Below, piece by piece: positions 27,901 through 37,183 of a stretch of 64,000 nt of DNA (positions within the stretch are counted from its first letter, which is position 1; the number at the start of each line of letters is the position of its first letter). The stretch is from Falsihalocynthiibacter arcticus (GTDB taxonomy: Bacteria > Pseudomonadota > Alphaproteobacteria > Rhodobacterales > Rhodobacteraceae), in contig NZ_CP014327.1 of assembly GCF_000812665.2 (NCBI RefSeq), positions 3,067,501-3,131,500 on the forward strand, given 5' to 3'. Under the pieces are notes generated by a model, which saw only the letters and a list, made by a program, of their open reading frames with translations, was not told the origin of the DNA and made no database searches. The position numbers were made by a program, and so were the translations under genes.

Positions 27901-28024
27901 TCATTTATGGGCACTAAAGCCGCGTTACAATAGTTTTTTCTGCTGCGAGAGCGCAATCCCGCTATGCGTGTGGCGCATATCTCACATAAATATGCGTGAA
28001 ATCGATCCAGAAAGGGCCTGTTTT

Positions 28025-28927
28025 TTAGGCGCGATCATCCTGTAACCTCTTGCGATGAGCGAATATTTCCTCGGTTACGAAGTCGCGGAAGGCCGCAATC
28101 CGCTTGGATTGCCGTAATTCCTCAGGATACGCCAGATAAACAGGCACTTCGTTACTTTCGGCGTCCTGAACCACGCGCACCAGATTCGGGAAGTCTTCGA
28201 TGACGTAATCAGGAAGCACACCGACACCCAATCCAGACAACACCGCTTGGAGCACGCCGAAGTAGTTGTTCACCGTCAGCGACAGCCGTGGCTCATAAGT
28301 CATAAGATGCTGCACGAAGCCGGAACTGGCGGCAACTTGCGCACTTTTGGTGCTTTGACAGATGAGGCGATGCCCCTTGAGGCCGACCAAGTTTTCGGGC
28401 GCGCCGTATTCATCAATATAGTCCTGAGTTGCATAGAGGCGCATTTTTACCGACATCAGGCGTTTGCGAATAAGGTCGGCTTGGCTTGGCTCTTTCATAC
28501 GGATGGCCACGTCGGCCTCGCGCATGGGCAGGTCAAGCACGCTCTCCTCAAGCATCAGGTTGATCTTGAGGTCGGGGTATTTGTTGTAAAGGTGAGGCAG
28601 GCGCGGCGCGAGCCAGAGCGAGCCAAAGCCAATCGTCGTTGTCACACGCAATTCGCCAAACACCTCATCATCGCTGTCACGAATGCGCGCGGAGGCCGCA
28701 TCAAGCCGTTTGCTCATGGCGATGGTGGCCTCAAACAGGAACTGCCCTTGCTCAGTAAGAATCAGTCCGCGGGCGTGGCGGTGAAAAAGGGTGGCCGTGA
28801 GGCTGTCCTCAAGGGCGCGAATCTGTCTTGAAACCGCCGATTGCGACAGGTGGAGGGTCTCGCCAGCCGCCGTTAGGCTTCCTGCTGCGGCCACTGCGTG
28901 AAATATTCTTAGCTTATCCCAGTCCAT
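28025..28927 (-). CDS. LysR family transcriptional regulator, divergent from indolepyruvate oxidoreductase
   Basis: 300 residues. The N-terminal helix-turn-helix reads LRIFHAVAAAGSLTAAGETL and LSQSAVSRQIRALEDSL, followed by the effector domain from FGELRVTTTIGFGSLWLAPRLP. The start is the ATG giving MDWDKLRIFHAV. It is divergent from the large oxidoreductase gene, with 157 bases between starts that hold several palindromes, so it is the natural candidate regulator. Its ligand is unknown. The gene sits downstream, on the same strand, of no other recognisable gene until the candidate small RNA and purL. Confidence 0.93.
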   Translation of the reverse strand: MDWDKLRIFHAVAAAGSLTAAGETLHLSQSAVSRQIRALEDSLTATLFHRHARGLILTEQGQFLFEATIAMSKRLDAASARIRDSDDEVFGELRVTTTIGFGSLWLAPRLPHLYNKYPDLKINLMLEESVLDLPMREADVAIRMKEPSQADLIRKRLMSVKMRLYATQDYIDEYGAPENLVGLKGHRLICQSTKSAQVAASSGFVQHLMTYEPRLSLTVNNYFGVLQAVLSGLGVGVLPDYVIEDFPNLVRVVQDAESNEVPVYLAYPEELRQSKRIAAFRDFVTEEIFAHRKRLQDDRA

Positions 28928-28975
28928 CTTTGCGTATTCAATCTCTGTTTAGGGTCATTTCATGCGTTGGAATAC

Positions 28976-28989
28976 AATTAACGCTAACA
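28976..28989. promoter_or_regulatory. LacI-type half-conserved site upstream of the oxidoreductase gene
   Basis: AATTAACGCTAACA keeps the TAACGCTAACA core of the gap operator at 18420, but its left arm is degenerate. It is 96-109 bases before the oxidoreductase ATG. It could extend the same regulon or be chance. Confidence 0.3.
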
Positions 28990-29019
28990 TGTTTGCAAAT
29001 CCCAAACTTATAAAAAAAA

Positions 29020-29056
29020 CATTTTGTAGGTCAGTCTTTTTGACCTATTGTCAAAA
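29020..29056. promoter_or_regulatory. Nested palindromes upstream of the oxidoreductase gene
   Basis: Two perfect inverted repeats interlock: TAGGTCA-GTCTTTT-TGACCTA (29027-29047) and TTTTGAC-CTATT-GTCAAAA (29038-29056). A third outer pair, CATTTTG (29020-29026) and CAAAATG (29052-29058), extends the first into a 14-pair stem with a small bulge. The block ends about 28 bases before the ATG. Either overlapping operators (repressor sites or a LysR-type site) or a leader-RNA hairpin would explain it. Confidence 0.5.
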
Positions 29057-29084
29057 TGTGATCGCTTTGAGGAGGATAAGCCCA

Positions 29085-32000
29085 ATGTCTAAGCAGAAAA
29101 TAACTTTGCATGACCGTTTTGATTTAGAGACTTCGACAGTCTTGTTGAACGGGACGCAGGCGCTTGTGCGTTTGATGATGATGCAACACGCGCGCGATGT
29201 GGCGGCAGGGCATAACACCGCTGGCTATTGCACGGGCTATCGTGGGTCGCCGCTTGGGGCCGTCGATTTGCAAATGCAAAAAGCCAAGAAGGACCTAGAT
29301 GCGCATCAGATCACATTCCAGCCCGGATTAAACGAAGACCTCGCGGCGACCGCAATTTGGGGCAGCCAGCAGGCAGAATTGCGCGGCGAAGGCAAATACG
29401 ATGGCGTGTTTGGCCTTTGGTACGGCAAGGGGCCGGGGGTGGATCGTTCGGGCGACGTGATGCGCCACGCCAATATGGCGGGGACCAGCGCGCTTGGCGG
29501 GGTTTTGATGGCGATGGGCGACGATCACACCGGCGAAAGCTCGACCACGTTGCACCAAAGCGATTGGGCGATGGTCGACGCCTATATGCCGATTGTTTCG
29601 CCCGCTGGCGTGCAGGAAATCATGGACTTGGGCCTGTATGGCTGGGCGCTGAGCCGATTTGCGGGCGTTTGGGTTGGCTTAAAAACCATGAAAGACACCG
29701 TTGAGGCGACCTCGATTGTGAATGGCGATCCCTTTGCAAAGGAGTTTGTGACGCCGGAGTTTGACGGCCCTGAGGGGGGCATGAATATTCGTTTGGGCGA
29801 CACGCCTGTGGCCCAAGAGGCCCGCATGATTGATTATAAACGCAAGGCTGCCGAAGCCTTTGCGCGCGCCAATCGGATCGACAAACGGGTTTGGGGCCAA
29901 GAGGGTGCGAAAATCGGATTTGTTGCGGCGGGGAAAAACTGGCTCGACCTGACCCATGCGCTGCAACTCCTTGGGTTGGACGCTGAGGAGGCCGAACGCC
30001 TTGGCATCACCACTTATAAAGTGGCGCAGGTTTGGCCGCTGGATATGCTCAGCTTCCATGAGTGGGCCGAGGGGTTAGATCTGATTGTTGTTGTCGAGGA
30101 AAAGCGCAAATTGATCGAAGTTCAGGTCAAAGAGGCCATCTTTGATGACGTTCATGACCGTCGTGTTTACGGCTGGCGCAAGGGGGCGAGTAAGGAAGAA
30201 CTCTTCCCGACGCGGTTCGCACTCGACCCGATTATGATTGCGCAGAAGATTGGCAAAATCCTCATTGAGGAAGGGCGCGGAACAAAGGACCTCAAGCAAG
30301 GGCTTGAGATTTTGGATATCGCGCAACGTGCAGATAACGCAAAGGAAATTGCGGCGCGTTTGCCGTATTTCTGTTCTGGTTGCCCGCATAATACTTCGAC
30401 CAAAGTGCCCGAAGGCCATCGCGCCTATGCGGGGATCGGCTGCCATTATATGGTGCAATGGATGGATCGCGAGACCACCGGATTTACCCAAATGGGCGGC
30501 GAGGGTGCGAATTGGGTTGGCGAGGCGCCATTCTCAAAAACTGCGCATGTTTTCCAGAACTTAGGCGATGGAACCTATAACCACTCGGGTATCCTCGCCA
30601 TTCGTGCGGCCCTCGCGGCGGGCACCAATATCACCTATAAAATCCTCTATAACGACGCGGTCGCGATGACGGGTGGCCAAACCAACGAAGGCGGGCTTTC
30701 AGCGCATCGGATTGCGGCGGAACTCAAGGCGATGGGGGTGGAGCATCTGTCCGTTGTCTATGACGAAAAAGAGGACGTCGATTTTTCGAAGTTCCCTAAG
30801 GGGCTGGATATTTACCCGCGCGATGACTTGATGGATGTGCAGAAAAAATGCGCCGAAATCAAAGGTGTTTCTGCGATCCTCTATATCCAAACCTGTGCGG
30901 CGGAAAAACGGCGTCGGCGCAAGCGCGGCACGTTTCCTGACATCGACAAACGGGTTTTTATCAACACGGATGTTTGTGAAGGCTGCGGCGATTGCGGCGT
31001 GCAAAGTAACTGTGTTTCGATTGTCCCCGTTGAGACCGAATTGGGCCGCAAACGCGCGATTGATCAGAGCAGTTGCAACAAGGATTTCTCCTGTGTAAAT
31101 GGTTTTTGCCCGTCTTTTGTGACACTGCAAGGCGCGCAGGTGCGCAAAGCGGCCACGGCGACCTTGGAATTACCAGCGCTTCCTTGCCCCGTTTTGCCGA
31201 CTATTTCCGGCACCCATAACATCGTGATCACGGGCGTCGGCGGCACAGGTGTTGTCACCATCGGTGCGATCCTCGCTATGGCGGCCCATATGGACGGCAA
31301 AGGCGCTGGCATGATGGAAATGGCGGGGCTGGCGCAAAAGGGCGGAGCTGTGCATATCCATTGTCGTTTGGCGAACTCTCCCAGCGATATCAGTGCGATA
31401 CGCGTGGCGACAGGCGAGGCGGATGCGGTGATTGGCGGCGATTTGGTAACAACGGCAGGGGCCAAAACGCTCGGCCTTATGAAGGTTGGAAAAACCGGCG
31501 CTGTGGTCAACAGCCACGAGATTATCACCGGCGATTTCACCCGCGACACGGGCTTCAAACTGCCAATGGATCAACTTGCGCTGGCTTTGGAAGCGCGCCT
31601 GCAAGATCGGTTGCAGATGTTCGATGCCTCGGCCCTAGCGAAGGCTTTGCTCGGGGACAGTATTTTCTCGAATATGATGATGCTCGGGGCGGCTTGGCAG
31701 CGTGGACTTGTGCCGCTCACCTATGCTTCGATCATAGAGGCGATTGTGCTGAACAAGGCTGCAGTTGACGCGAATAAATGCGCGTTTGAGATCGGTCGTT
31801 GGGCCGCACTTTATCCTGAGAAAGCCCAAGAGGCCTGTGCGAAACCTGTTGAAGCTCCGCTGAGTTTGGACGCGTTGATCGACTATCGTGCAACCCATCT
31901 TGAAGCCTTCCAAAACGCGGATTTGGCGGCAAAATTCCGTGCACGTTTAGACAGCATTAGTGATCCGGTTTTGAAAGAAGCCGTCGCCAAAGGCTATCAC

Positions 32001-32489
32001 AAGTTGCTGGCATATAAGGACGAATATGAAGTCGGGCGCCTTCATTTGGAAACCGAAGCCAAGGCGCGGGCCGAGTTTGATGGCGATTTTAAAATGACGT
32101 TCCACTTGGCACCGCCAATGATCGGGGGAAAGGGCAGCGATGGACGCCCCAAAAAGCGCGAATTTGGTCCGTGGATTCGGCCCATGTTCACTGTTTTGGC
32201 GCGGCTGAAATTTCTGCGGGGGACGGCGTTTGATCCCTTTGGGCGGACTGCTGAGCGCAAAATGGAACGGGCTTTGATCGCACAGTATGAGAACGATCTG
32301 GAAGCTGTTTTGCCGCTCTTTTCGTCGCAAACTGCGAGCCTTGTGGTCGCCCTTGCCGAACTCCCGTTGGACATTCGCGGGTATGGGCCAGTTAAGGCAC
32401 AAAACGAAGTTAAGGCCATGAAACGACGCGAAGAATTGCTCTCGGGAATTCGCTCAGGCGGGACTCCAGCGGCAATGGCGGCGGAATAA
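29085..32489 (+). CDS. Fused indolepyruvate ferredoxin oxidoreductase (IorA-IorB type)
   Basis: 1134 residues from the ATG behind GAGGAGG; an in-frame upstream start (28962) would run through the palindromic promoter region. These enzymes oxidatively decarboxylate arylpyruvates (or related 2-oxoacids) from aromatic amino acid transamination, with thiamine diphosphate and ferredoxin. The alpha part begins RFDLETSTVLLNGTQALVRL; the thiamine-binding region is in HRAYAGIGCHYMVQWM to GGEGANWVGEAPF. Iron-sulfur cysteines are in CEGCGDCGVQSNCVSIVP and CNKDFSCVNGFCPSF. The beta (gamma-type) part starts near TISGTHNIVITGVGGTGVVTIG. The divergent LysR gene is the likely regulator. Confidence 0.93.
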   Translation: MSKQKITLHDRFDLETSTVLLNGTQALVRLMMMQHARDVAAGHNTAGYCTGYRGSPLGAVDLQMQKAKKDLDAHQITFQPGLNEDLAATAIWGSQQAELRGEGKYDGVFGLWYGKGPGVDRSGDVMRHANMAGTSALGGVLMAMGDDHTGESSTTLHQSDWAMVDAYMPIVSPAGVQEIMDLGLYGWALSRFAGVWVGLKTMKDTVEATSIVNGDPFAKEFVTPEFDGPEGGMNIRLGDTPVAQEARMIDYKRKAAEAFARANRIDKRVWGQEGAKIGFVAAGKNWLDLTHALQLLGLDAEEAERLGITTYKVAQVWPLDMLSFHEWAEGLDLIVVVEEKRKLIEVQVKEAIFDDVHDRRVYGWRKGASKEELFPTRFALDPIMIAQKIGKILIEEGRGTKDLKQGLEILDIAQRADNAKEIAARLPYFCSGCPHNTSTKVPEGHRAYAGIGCHYMVQWMDRETTGFTQMGGEGANWVGEAPFSKTAHVFQNLGDGTYNHSGILAIRAALAAGTNITYKILYNDAVAMTGGQTNEGGLSAHRIAAELKAMGVEHLSVVYDEKEDVDFSKFPKGLDIYPRDDLMDVQKKCAEIKGVSAILYIQTCAAEKRRRRKRGTFPDIDKRVFINTDVCEGCGDCGVQSNCVSIVPVETELGRKRAIDQSSCNKDFSCVNGFCPSFVTLQGAQVRKAATATLELPALPCPVLPTISGTHNIVITGVGGTGVVTIGAILAMAAHMDGKGAGMMEMAGLAQKGGAVHIHCRLANSPSDISAIRVATGEADAVIGGDLVTTAGAKTLGLMKVGKTGAVVNSHEIITGDFTRDTGFKLPMDQLALALEARLQDRLQMFDASALAKALLGDSIFSNMMMLGAAWQRGLVPLTYASIIEAIVLNKAAVDANKCAFEIGRWAALYPEKAQEACAKPVEAPLSLDALIDYRATHLEAFQNADLAAKFRARLDSISDPVLKEAVAKGYHKLLAYKDEYEVGRLHLETEAKARAEFDGDFKMTFHLAPPMIGGKGSDGRPKKREFGPWIRPMFTVLARLKFLRGTAFDPFGRTAERKMERALIAQYENDLEAVLPLFSSQTASLVVALAELPLDIRGYGPVKAQNEVKAMKRREELLSGIRSGGTPAAMAAE

Positions 32490-32578
32490 GCTCAAGAAAT
32501 ACCCTCCCGCGCCGAAGTTTTTCTGGCGTGGGAGGCACAGACCCCGTATTGCAAAATTGAGCAATATCAGAGGGCATC

Positions 32579-33447
32579 GTGCGTAAAGATATAACACGAG
32601 ACATTAGCTATGCGAGTTCTGCTCAATCGCGAAGTGGGCGAGCTGTTATTCGGCTTCTGGAAGGGGCGACGGGGCGCGGCAAAATCATCCGCCGTGCTGT
32701 TGGCTATGAAGCGGATTTGGCGCAGGGTGCCGACATCTGGCAAGTCATGGTCGACCGTTTCGGAATAGACCTTCACTTAAATGGGGCCGTGTCGGAAATT
32801 CCCAAAACCGGCCCTGTCATTTTTGTTGCAAATCATCCTTACGGGATTTTGGACGGCTTGGTTTTAGGGCATTTCCTGTCACGGAACCGCGCGGATTTTC
32901 GCATATTGGCCAATTCGGTTTTTGGGCAAGCGCCCGATATTGATCGGGTTATCCTTCCGATCAGCTTTCTGGGGACAAAAGAAGCGCTTAAGGTGAATTT
33001 GGACACCCGCAAGGAGGCGCTTCGCCATTTGGCGGATGGCGGTGTTATGGGGGTATTTCCTGGGGAACTGTTTCAACTTCTGCGAAGCTCTTTTCTCCTG
33101 CGATGGACCCAAGCTGGCGAAATTTCACGGCCAAATTGATCCAAAAATCCGGCGCAAAAGTGGTGCCTGTCTATTTTCACGGTCGAAACTCGCGGCTGTT
33201 TCAAATCGCAAGCCATTTGCATGCAAACCTGCGTCTTGGCCTCTTGATTTCGGAGTTTCGCGCTCGCATTTCAACGCGGGTGGACGTGACCGTTGGCGCA
33301 CCCATCGCGCAACGGGATTTGGAAGTATACGCGAGAGATCCCAAGGCAATGATGGGATTTTTGCGACATGCGACATACGATCTGTCGCCGACGCCCCTGA
33401 ACGCGCTAGACTATGGGTATGAATTCGAAGACAAGTATCGTGTTTAA
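32579..33447 (+). pseudogene. Lysophospholipid acyltransferase family protein, single-base frameshift
   Basis: The first frame (GTG start, SD AGAGGG) carries the acyltransferase block PVIFVANHPYGILDGLVLGH, where the His and Asp of the HX5D motif are visible, and runs to VMGVFPGELFQLL. A different frame continues from about 33060 to RNFTAKLIQKSGAKVVPVYF and YGYEFEDKYRV. Adding one G to the GGGG run near 33061-33064 restores the family motif VFPGGTVSTSAKLFSPAMD and a single protein of about 289 residues. So one base is missing here. The intact family transfers acyl chains to lysolipids, including ornithine-lipid precursors. Neighbour murI gives no role. Confidence 0.85.
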
Positions 33448-33486
33448 ACTAAACGGCGCGAAAAATACGCACCGAAAGGATACGTC

Positions 33487-34299
33487 ATGGCAGTTGGCAT
33501 TTTTGATTCTGGATTAGGTGGGCTGACGGTCTTGGATGCGGCTGAAAAGCGTATGCCTGATGTGCCGTTTGTTTACTTTGGTGATAATGCCCATACCCCC
33601 TATGGCGTGCGGGATGCCGATGATATTTATAACCTTACAACGCAAGGGGTTGAGCGCCTTTGGGAGGCTGGATGCGATCTGGTTATCTTGGCCTGCAACA
33701 CCGCTTCGGCGGCAGCTTTGCGGCGGATGCAGGAGAGCTGGCTTCCCGAGAATAAGCGGGTTCTGGGCGTATTCGTTCCCCTCATTGAGGCCCTAACAGA
33801 ACGTGAGTGGGGCGATAATTCGCCGCCGCGCGAAGTTGCTGTGAAGCATGTCGCGCTTTTTGCGACTCCGGCGACGGTCTCGAGCCGTGCATTTCAACGC
33901 GAATTGGCGTTTCGCGCGATCGGGGTTGATGTTGAGGCGCAGCCCTGTGGCGGAGTAGTTGACGCGATTGAGGACGGGGACGAAATTCTTGCCGAAGCCT
34001 TGGTGCGCAGCCATGTTGATGCCCTGAAACGGCGGATGCCAAAACCGGAGGCGGCAATCCTTGGCTGCACGCATTACCCCTTGATGGCAAAGCAATTTCA
34101 GGAGGCATTGGGCGCAGATGTGAAGGTGTATTCACAGGCAGATTTGGTGGCCGAGAGCCTCGCAGATTACCTCACGCGTCGTCCCAACCTTAAAGGGTCC
34201 GGTACAGAATCCATGTTTTTGACGACGGGCGATCCCGCGCGGGTGAGCAGTCGGGCAACTCAGTTCTTGCGACGAAAGATCACGTTTACGGCGGCATGA
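33487..34299 (+). CDS. murI: Glutamate racemase
   Basis: A 270-residue enzyme that supplies D-glutamate for peptidoglycan. The hallmark segments are [15 protein letters not shown] at the N-terminus, the first catalytic cysteine in [12 protein letters not shown] (about residue 73), and the second in LGCTHYPLM (about residue 194). A Shine-Dalgarno AAAGGA precedes the ATG. It lies between the broken acyltransferase gene and argC, all on the plus strand, with 39 and 58 bases between neighbours. Confidence 0.96.
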   Translation: MAVGIFDSGLGGLTVLDAAEKRMPDVPFVYFGDNAHTPYGVRDADDIYNLTTQGVERLWEAGCDLVILACNTASAAALRRMQESWLPENKRVLGVFVPLIEALTEREWGDNSPPREVAVKHVALFATPATVSSRAFQRELAFRAIGVDVEAQPCGGVVDAIEDGDEILAEALVRSHVDALKRRMPKPEAAILGCTHYPLMAKQFQEALGADVKVYSQADLVAESLADYLTRRPNLKGSGTESMFLTTGDPARVSSRATQFLRRKITFTAA

Positions 34300-34357
34300 A
34301 TTGCGCCCGACCTGATTACACACTACATACATTCCGAACATACATAAGGTCCCTGAA

Positions 34358-35386
34358 ATGACCCATAAAATCGCTATCCTTGGCGCATCTGGCTATACGG
34401 GCGCAGAACTCGTCCGTTTGATCGCAAGTCATCCAAATATGGAAATCAAGGCTTTGACGGCCTCGCGCAAGGCTGGCCAATCGATGGCGCAGGTTTTCCC
34501 GTTTTTGCGGCATCTGGATTTACCAGAGCTTGTCACAATCGAGGAAGTGGATTTCTCCGAGATCGATTTGTGCTTTTGTGCTTTACCACATGCGACAAGC
34601 CAAGCCGTGATCCGCGAATTGCCTAAGGACTTGAAAATAGTCGACCTTTCGGCGGATTTCCGGCTGCGGGACCCTGCGGAATATACCAAATGGTATGGCG
34701 GGGTGCATGACGCGTTGGAGCTTCAGGCCGAGGCTGTTTACGGGCTTACCGAATTTTATCGCGACGATATCCGTGGGGCGCGCTTGGTTGCGGGCACGGG
34801 ATGTAATGCCGCGACGGGGCAATATGCGTTACGGCCTTTGATTGCGGATCGTGTTATTGCTTTGGACGATATCATCATTAACTTGATCACGGGCGTGTCC
34901 GGAGCAGGGCGCTCGCTCAAGGAAAATCTATTGCATGCCGAGTTGTCCGAAGGGGCGCATGGTTATGCCGTTGGGGGCACGCATCGGCATTTGGGCGAGT
35001 TCGATCAAGAGTTTTCGGCGATTGCGGGCGAACCTGTACGCGTGCAATTCACGCCGCATTTGATCCCTGCCAACCGCGGGATTTTGGGTACGGTTTACGT
35101 TAAGGGTTCCCCGGAAGCGGTTTATAAATCCCTCGCGCAAGCCTATGAAAATGAACCGTTTATGATAATGCTTCCCTTCGGAGAAACGCCAAGTACGCGC
35201 CACGTTAGGGGCAGCAATTTTTGCCACGTTGGTGTGACAGGTGACAGGATCGAAGGACGGGCCATTGTGATGGTTGCGTTAGACAACCTCACCAAAGGGT
35301 CGTCCGGACAAGCGTTGCAAAACGCCAACCTTATGCTCGGAGAGGACGAGACCGCGGGCCTGATGATGGCCCCTGTGTTCCCGTAA
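34358..35386 (+). CDS. argC: N-acetyl-gamma-glutamyl-phosphate reductase
   Basis: A 342-residue NADPH-dependent enzyme, the third step of arginine synthesis. It shows the nucleotide-binding [18 protein letters not shown] at the N-terminus and the catalytic cysteine in [16 protein letters not shown] (about residue 150). The glycine-rich [16 protein letters not shown] and the C-terminal [19 protein letters not shown] match the family. The GTGC (rather than PGCY) context at the cysteine is that of the type 2 form seen in many alphaproteobacteria. ccmE follows six bases after the stop. Confidence 0.97.
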   Translation: MTHKIAILGASGYTGAELVRLIASHPNMEIKALTASRKAGQSMAQVFPFLRHLDLPELVTIEEVDFSEIDLCFCALPHATSQAVIRELPKDLKIVDLSADFRLRDPAEYTKWYGGVHDALELQAEAVYGLTEFYRDDIRGARLVAGTGCNAATGQYALRPLIADRVIALDDIIINLITGVSGAGRSLKENLLHAELSEGAHGYAVGGTHRHLGEFDQEFSAIAGEPVRVQFTPHLIPANRGILGTVYVKGSPEAVYKSLAQAYENEPFMIMLPFGETPSTRHVRGSNFCHVGVTGDRIEGRAIVMVALDNLTKGSSGQALQNANLMLGEDETAGLMMAPVFP

Positions 35387-35392
35387 AAACCA

Positions 35393-35830
35393 ATGAAAAG
35401 TCTTAAAAAAACCCGTAGAATCCAAGTCATTGCCCTCGCCATTGTTGCGCTCATTTTGGCGACGGGATTGATTGGCTATGCGATGCGCGATGGGATCAAT
35501 TTCTTTCGCTCGCCTTCTCAAATTCTCGCGGAACCGCCCGCACCGAGCGAGGTGTTTCGCATTGGGGGATTGGTGCTTGAAGGTAGTATCGAACGCGGAG
35601 TCGGACAAGAAATTCGGTTCACTGTGACCGATGGTGGCGCGGATATTCCCGCCGCTTTCAACGGAGTGTTGCCGGATCTGTTTAGCGAAAATCAGGGAAT
35701 GATTGGCACGGGTTCTTACGTGAGCGGCATCTTTCAAGCTACTGAAATCCTTGCGAAACACGACGAGACCTACATGCCGAAAGAGGTTATCGACGCCCTC
35801 AAGGAACAAGGCGTTTACCAAGGCGAATAG
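35393..35830 (+). CDS. ccmE: Cytochrome c maturation protein CcmE (heme chaperone)
   Basis: A 145-residue membrane-anchored periplasmic protein of system I cytochrome c biogenesis that covalently carries heme. It begins with a basic stretch and one membrane helix (VIALAIVALILATGLIGYAM), then the beta-barrel with FRIGGLVLEGSIERG, and the heme-attachment histidine in KHDETYMP (about residue 122). It begins just after argC and stands apart from ccmF by the endolysin-holin pair. ccmA-D and ccmG are not in the window. Confidence 0.95.
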   Translation: MKSLKKTRRIQVIALAIVALILATGLIGYAMRDGINFFRSPSQILAEPPAPSEVFRIGGLVLEGSIERGVGQEIRFTVTDGGADIPAAFNGVLPDLFSENQGMIGTGSYVSGIFQATEILAKHDETYMPKEVIDALKEQGVYQGE

Positions 35831-35920
35831 CGCACGCAACGTTCGCACCCCTGCCAGATTATAAACTGATTATTGCGAATCTCTCGGGTGAGGGACTGAT
35901 CCCTCGGAGTTGGGGGTATA

Positions 35921-36532
35921 GTGCAAGCAGTCCAAGAAATCGCCAAAGAAATCGTTGCCCGTGAAGGCGGGTTCGTGAACGACCCTGATGGTCCGGGGGG
36001 GGCGACGAAGTTTGGGGTCACCATCCACACGCTGAAACGTTTAGGCATGGATTTGACCCGTGATGGCATCGTAGATATCGCCGATGTCAAAGCGCTGACC
36101 CGTCAAGATGCGCAGTCTGTTTTCGTTGAGCACTACTTTGTGCGACCAAACTTATCCAACCTTCCTAGCGTGTTACAGGCTAGCGTGTTTGACATGTTTG
36201 TTAATGCGGGGAGCAATGCTGTGAAGGTTTTGCAACGGCTGCTGCTTGAAATGGGCCTTGAAGTGGATGTTGATGGCGCGGTTGGTCCACAGACGATTGC
36301 CGCAGCGGAAAAGGCCTATGAAATGGCACCAGATTATATCGCGGATGCCTATGGAATCGCGCGGCGCAATTATTATTACCGCCTCGCGGATGCCCGCCCA
36401 GCCAGTCGCAAATACGCCCGACGTAACGATGGTGGCAAAGGTGGGTGGATTATCCGTGCTGAACATTTCATCGGAAAACAATATCACCTTTCACCAGCCG
36501 AACACACAGCGAGGACATCGTCATGGGGTTGA
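35921..36532 (+). CDS. GH108-type N-acetylmuramidase / GTA-type endolysin
   Basis: A 203-residue predicted peptidoglycan hydrolase. The opening IVAREGGFVNDPDGPGGATK has the E-G-G-F motif of glycoside hydrolase family 108, with the likely catalytic Glu at residue 15. It is followed by a peptidoglycan-binding-like region (VDGAVGPQTIAAAEKAY). The start is a GTG after GGAGTTGGGGG. Its last ten bases overlap the holin start, a classic lysis cassette. In Rhodobacter capsulatus the gene transfer agent is released by an unlinked endolysin-holin pair (rcc00555-rcc00556); this is the apparent counterpart. Confidence 0.85.
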   Translation: MQAVQEIAKEIVAREGGFVNDPDGPGGATKFGVTIHTLKRLGMDLTRDGIVDIADVKALTRQDAQSVFVEHYFVRPNLSNLPSVLQASVFDMFVNAGSNAVKVLQRLLLEMGLEVDVDGAVGPQTIAAAEKAYEMAPDYIADAYGIARRNYYYRLADARPASRKYARRNDGGKGGWIIRAEHFIGKQYHLSPAEHTARTSSWG

Positions 36533-37092
36533 TAAATACCGTCTTTTCAATGCTTTTCGGCGGCGGCCGCAATATTGTCCGCGAAACCGCAGAAGTCTTT
36601 CGCGAGAATGCCGAGGCGGGTGCGCAACGGGCTACGAATCTGCAAGGACAGGCCCTTTCCCAACATGCGGCCGAGTTCGCGCAGCCAAGGCAAGGCGGCT
36701 TCGATTGTTTTATGGATGGATTGAACCGACTCCCGAGGCCCGCGATGGCCATCGGAATTTTGGGATTGTTTGTGAGTTCGATGATTGACCCCATTTGGTT
36801 TGCCAGTCGAATGCAGGGGCTTGTTTTAGTGCCAGAACCTCTTTGGTGGCTTCTTGGGGTGATTGTGTCGTTCTATTTTGGTGCCCGCCACCAAGTGAAA
36901 TCGTATCAATTTCAACAGTCGTTAACGGATACGATGGTGCGGGTGCCCCAAGTCTTGAGCAACCTTGAGGAATTGCGCCACCTAACACCAACCAGTCCCG
37001 GTGTTGCTCACGCAAAGCCCGAGGAGGCGAGCGAAGCTTTAACTCCCGATGCAAATGCCGCGTTGAGTGCGTGGCGGATGGCAAAAGCCTAA
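36523..37092 (+). CDS. Holin of the GTA release type (3TM family)
   Basis: A 189-residue protein with two or three hydrophobic segments in the middle (MAIGILGLFVSSMIDPIWF and PEPLWWLLGVIVSFYFGA), flanked by soluble, charged ends. The family (holin of three transmembrane segments, gene transfer release) forms the membrane hole that lets the partner endolysin reach the wall. It starts ten bases inside the endolysin gene, and its own stop is 91 bases before ccmF. No other phage or GTA structural gene is in the window, as expected of the unlinked R. capsulatus pair. Confidence 0.82.
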   Translation: MGLINTVFSMLFGGGRNIVRETAEVFRENAEAGAQRATNLQGQALSQHAAEFAQPRQGGFDCFMDGLNRLPRPAMAIGILGLFVSSMIDPIWFASRMQGLVLVPEPLWWLLGVIVSFYFGARHQVKSYQFQQSLTDTMVRVPQVLSNLEELRHLTPTSPGVAHAKPEEASEALTPDANAALSAWRMAKA

Positions 37093-37183
37093 ACAGAACG
37101 TATCATTTAAATGTGACATTACGCGCGGGTAAAACCGTGCGTATTGCGTTGATCAAAGGGGAAAGAGTCGCCATATTCGCCGC

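Noticed and set aside
27644-27904. An 86-codon minus-strand frame in the gap before purL
   Set aside because: It reads through the terminator hairpin and T-run of the candidate small RNA; the codons look noncoding.
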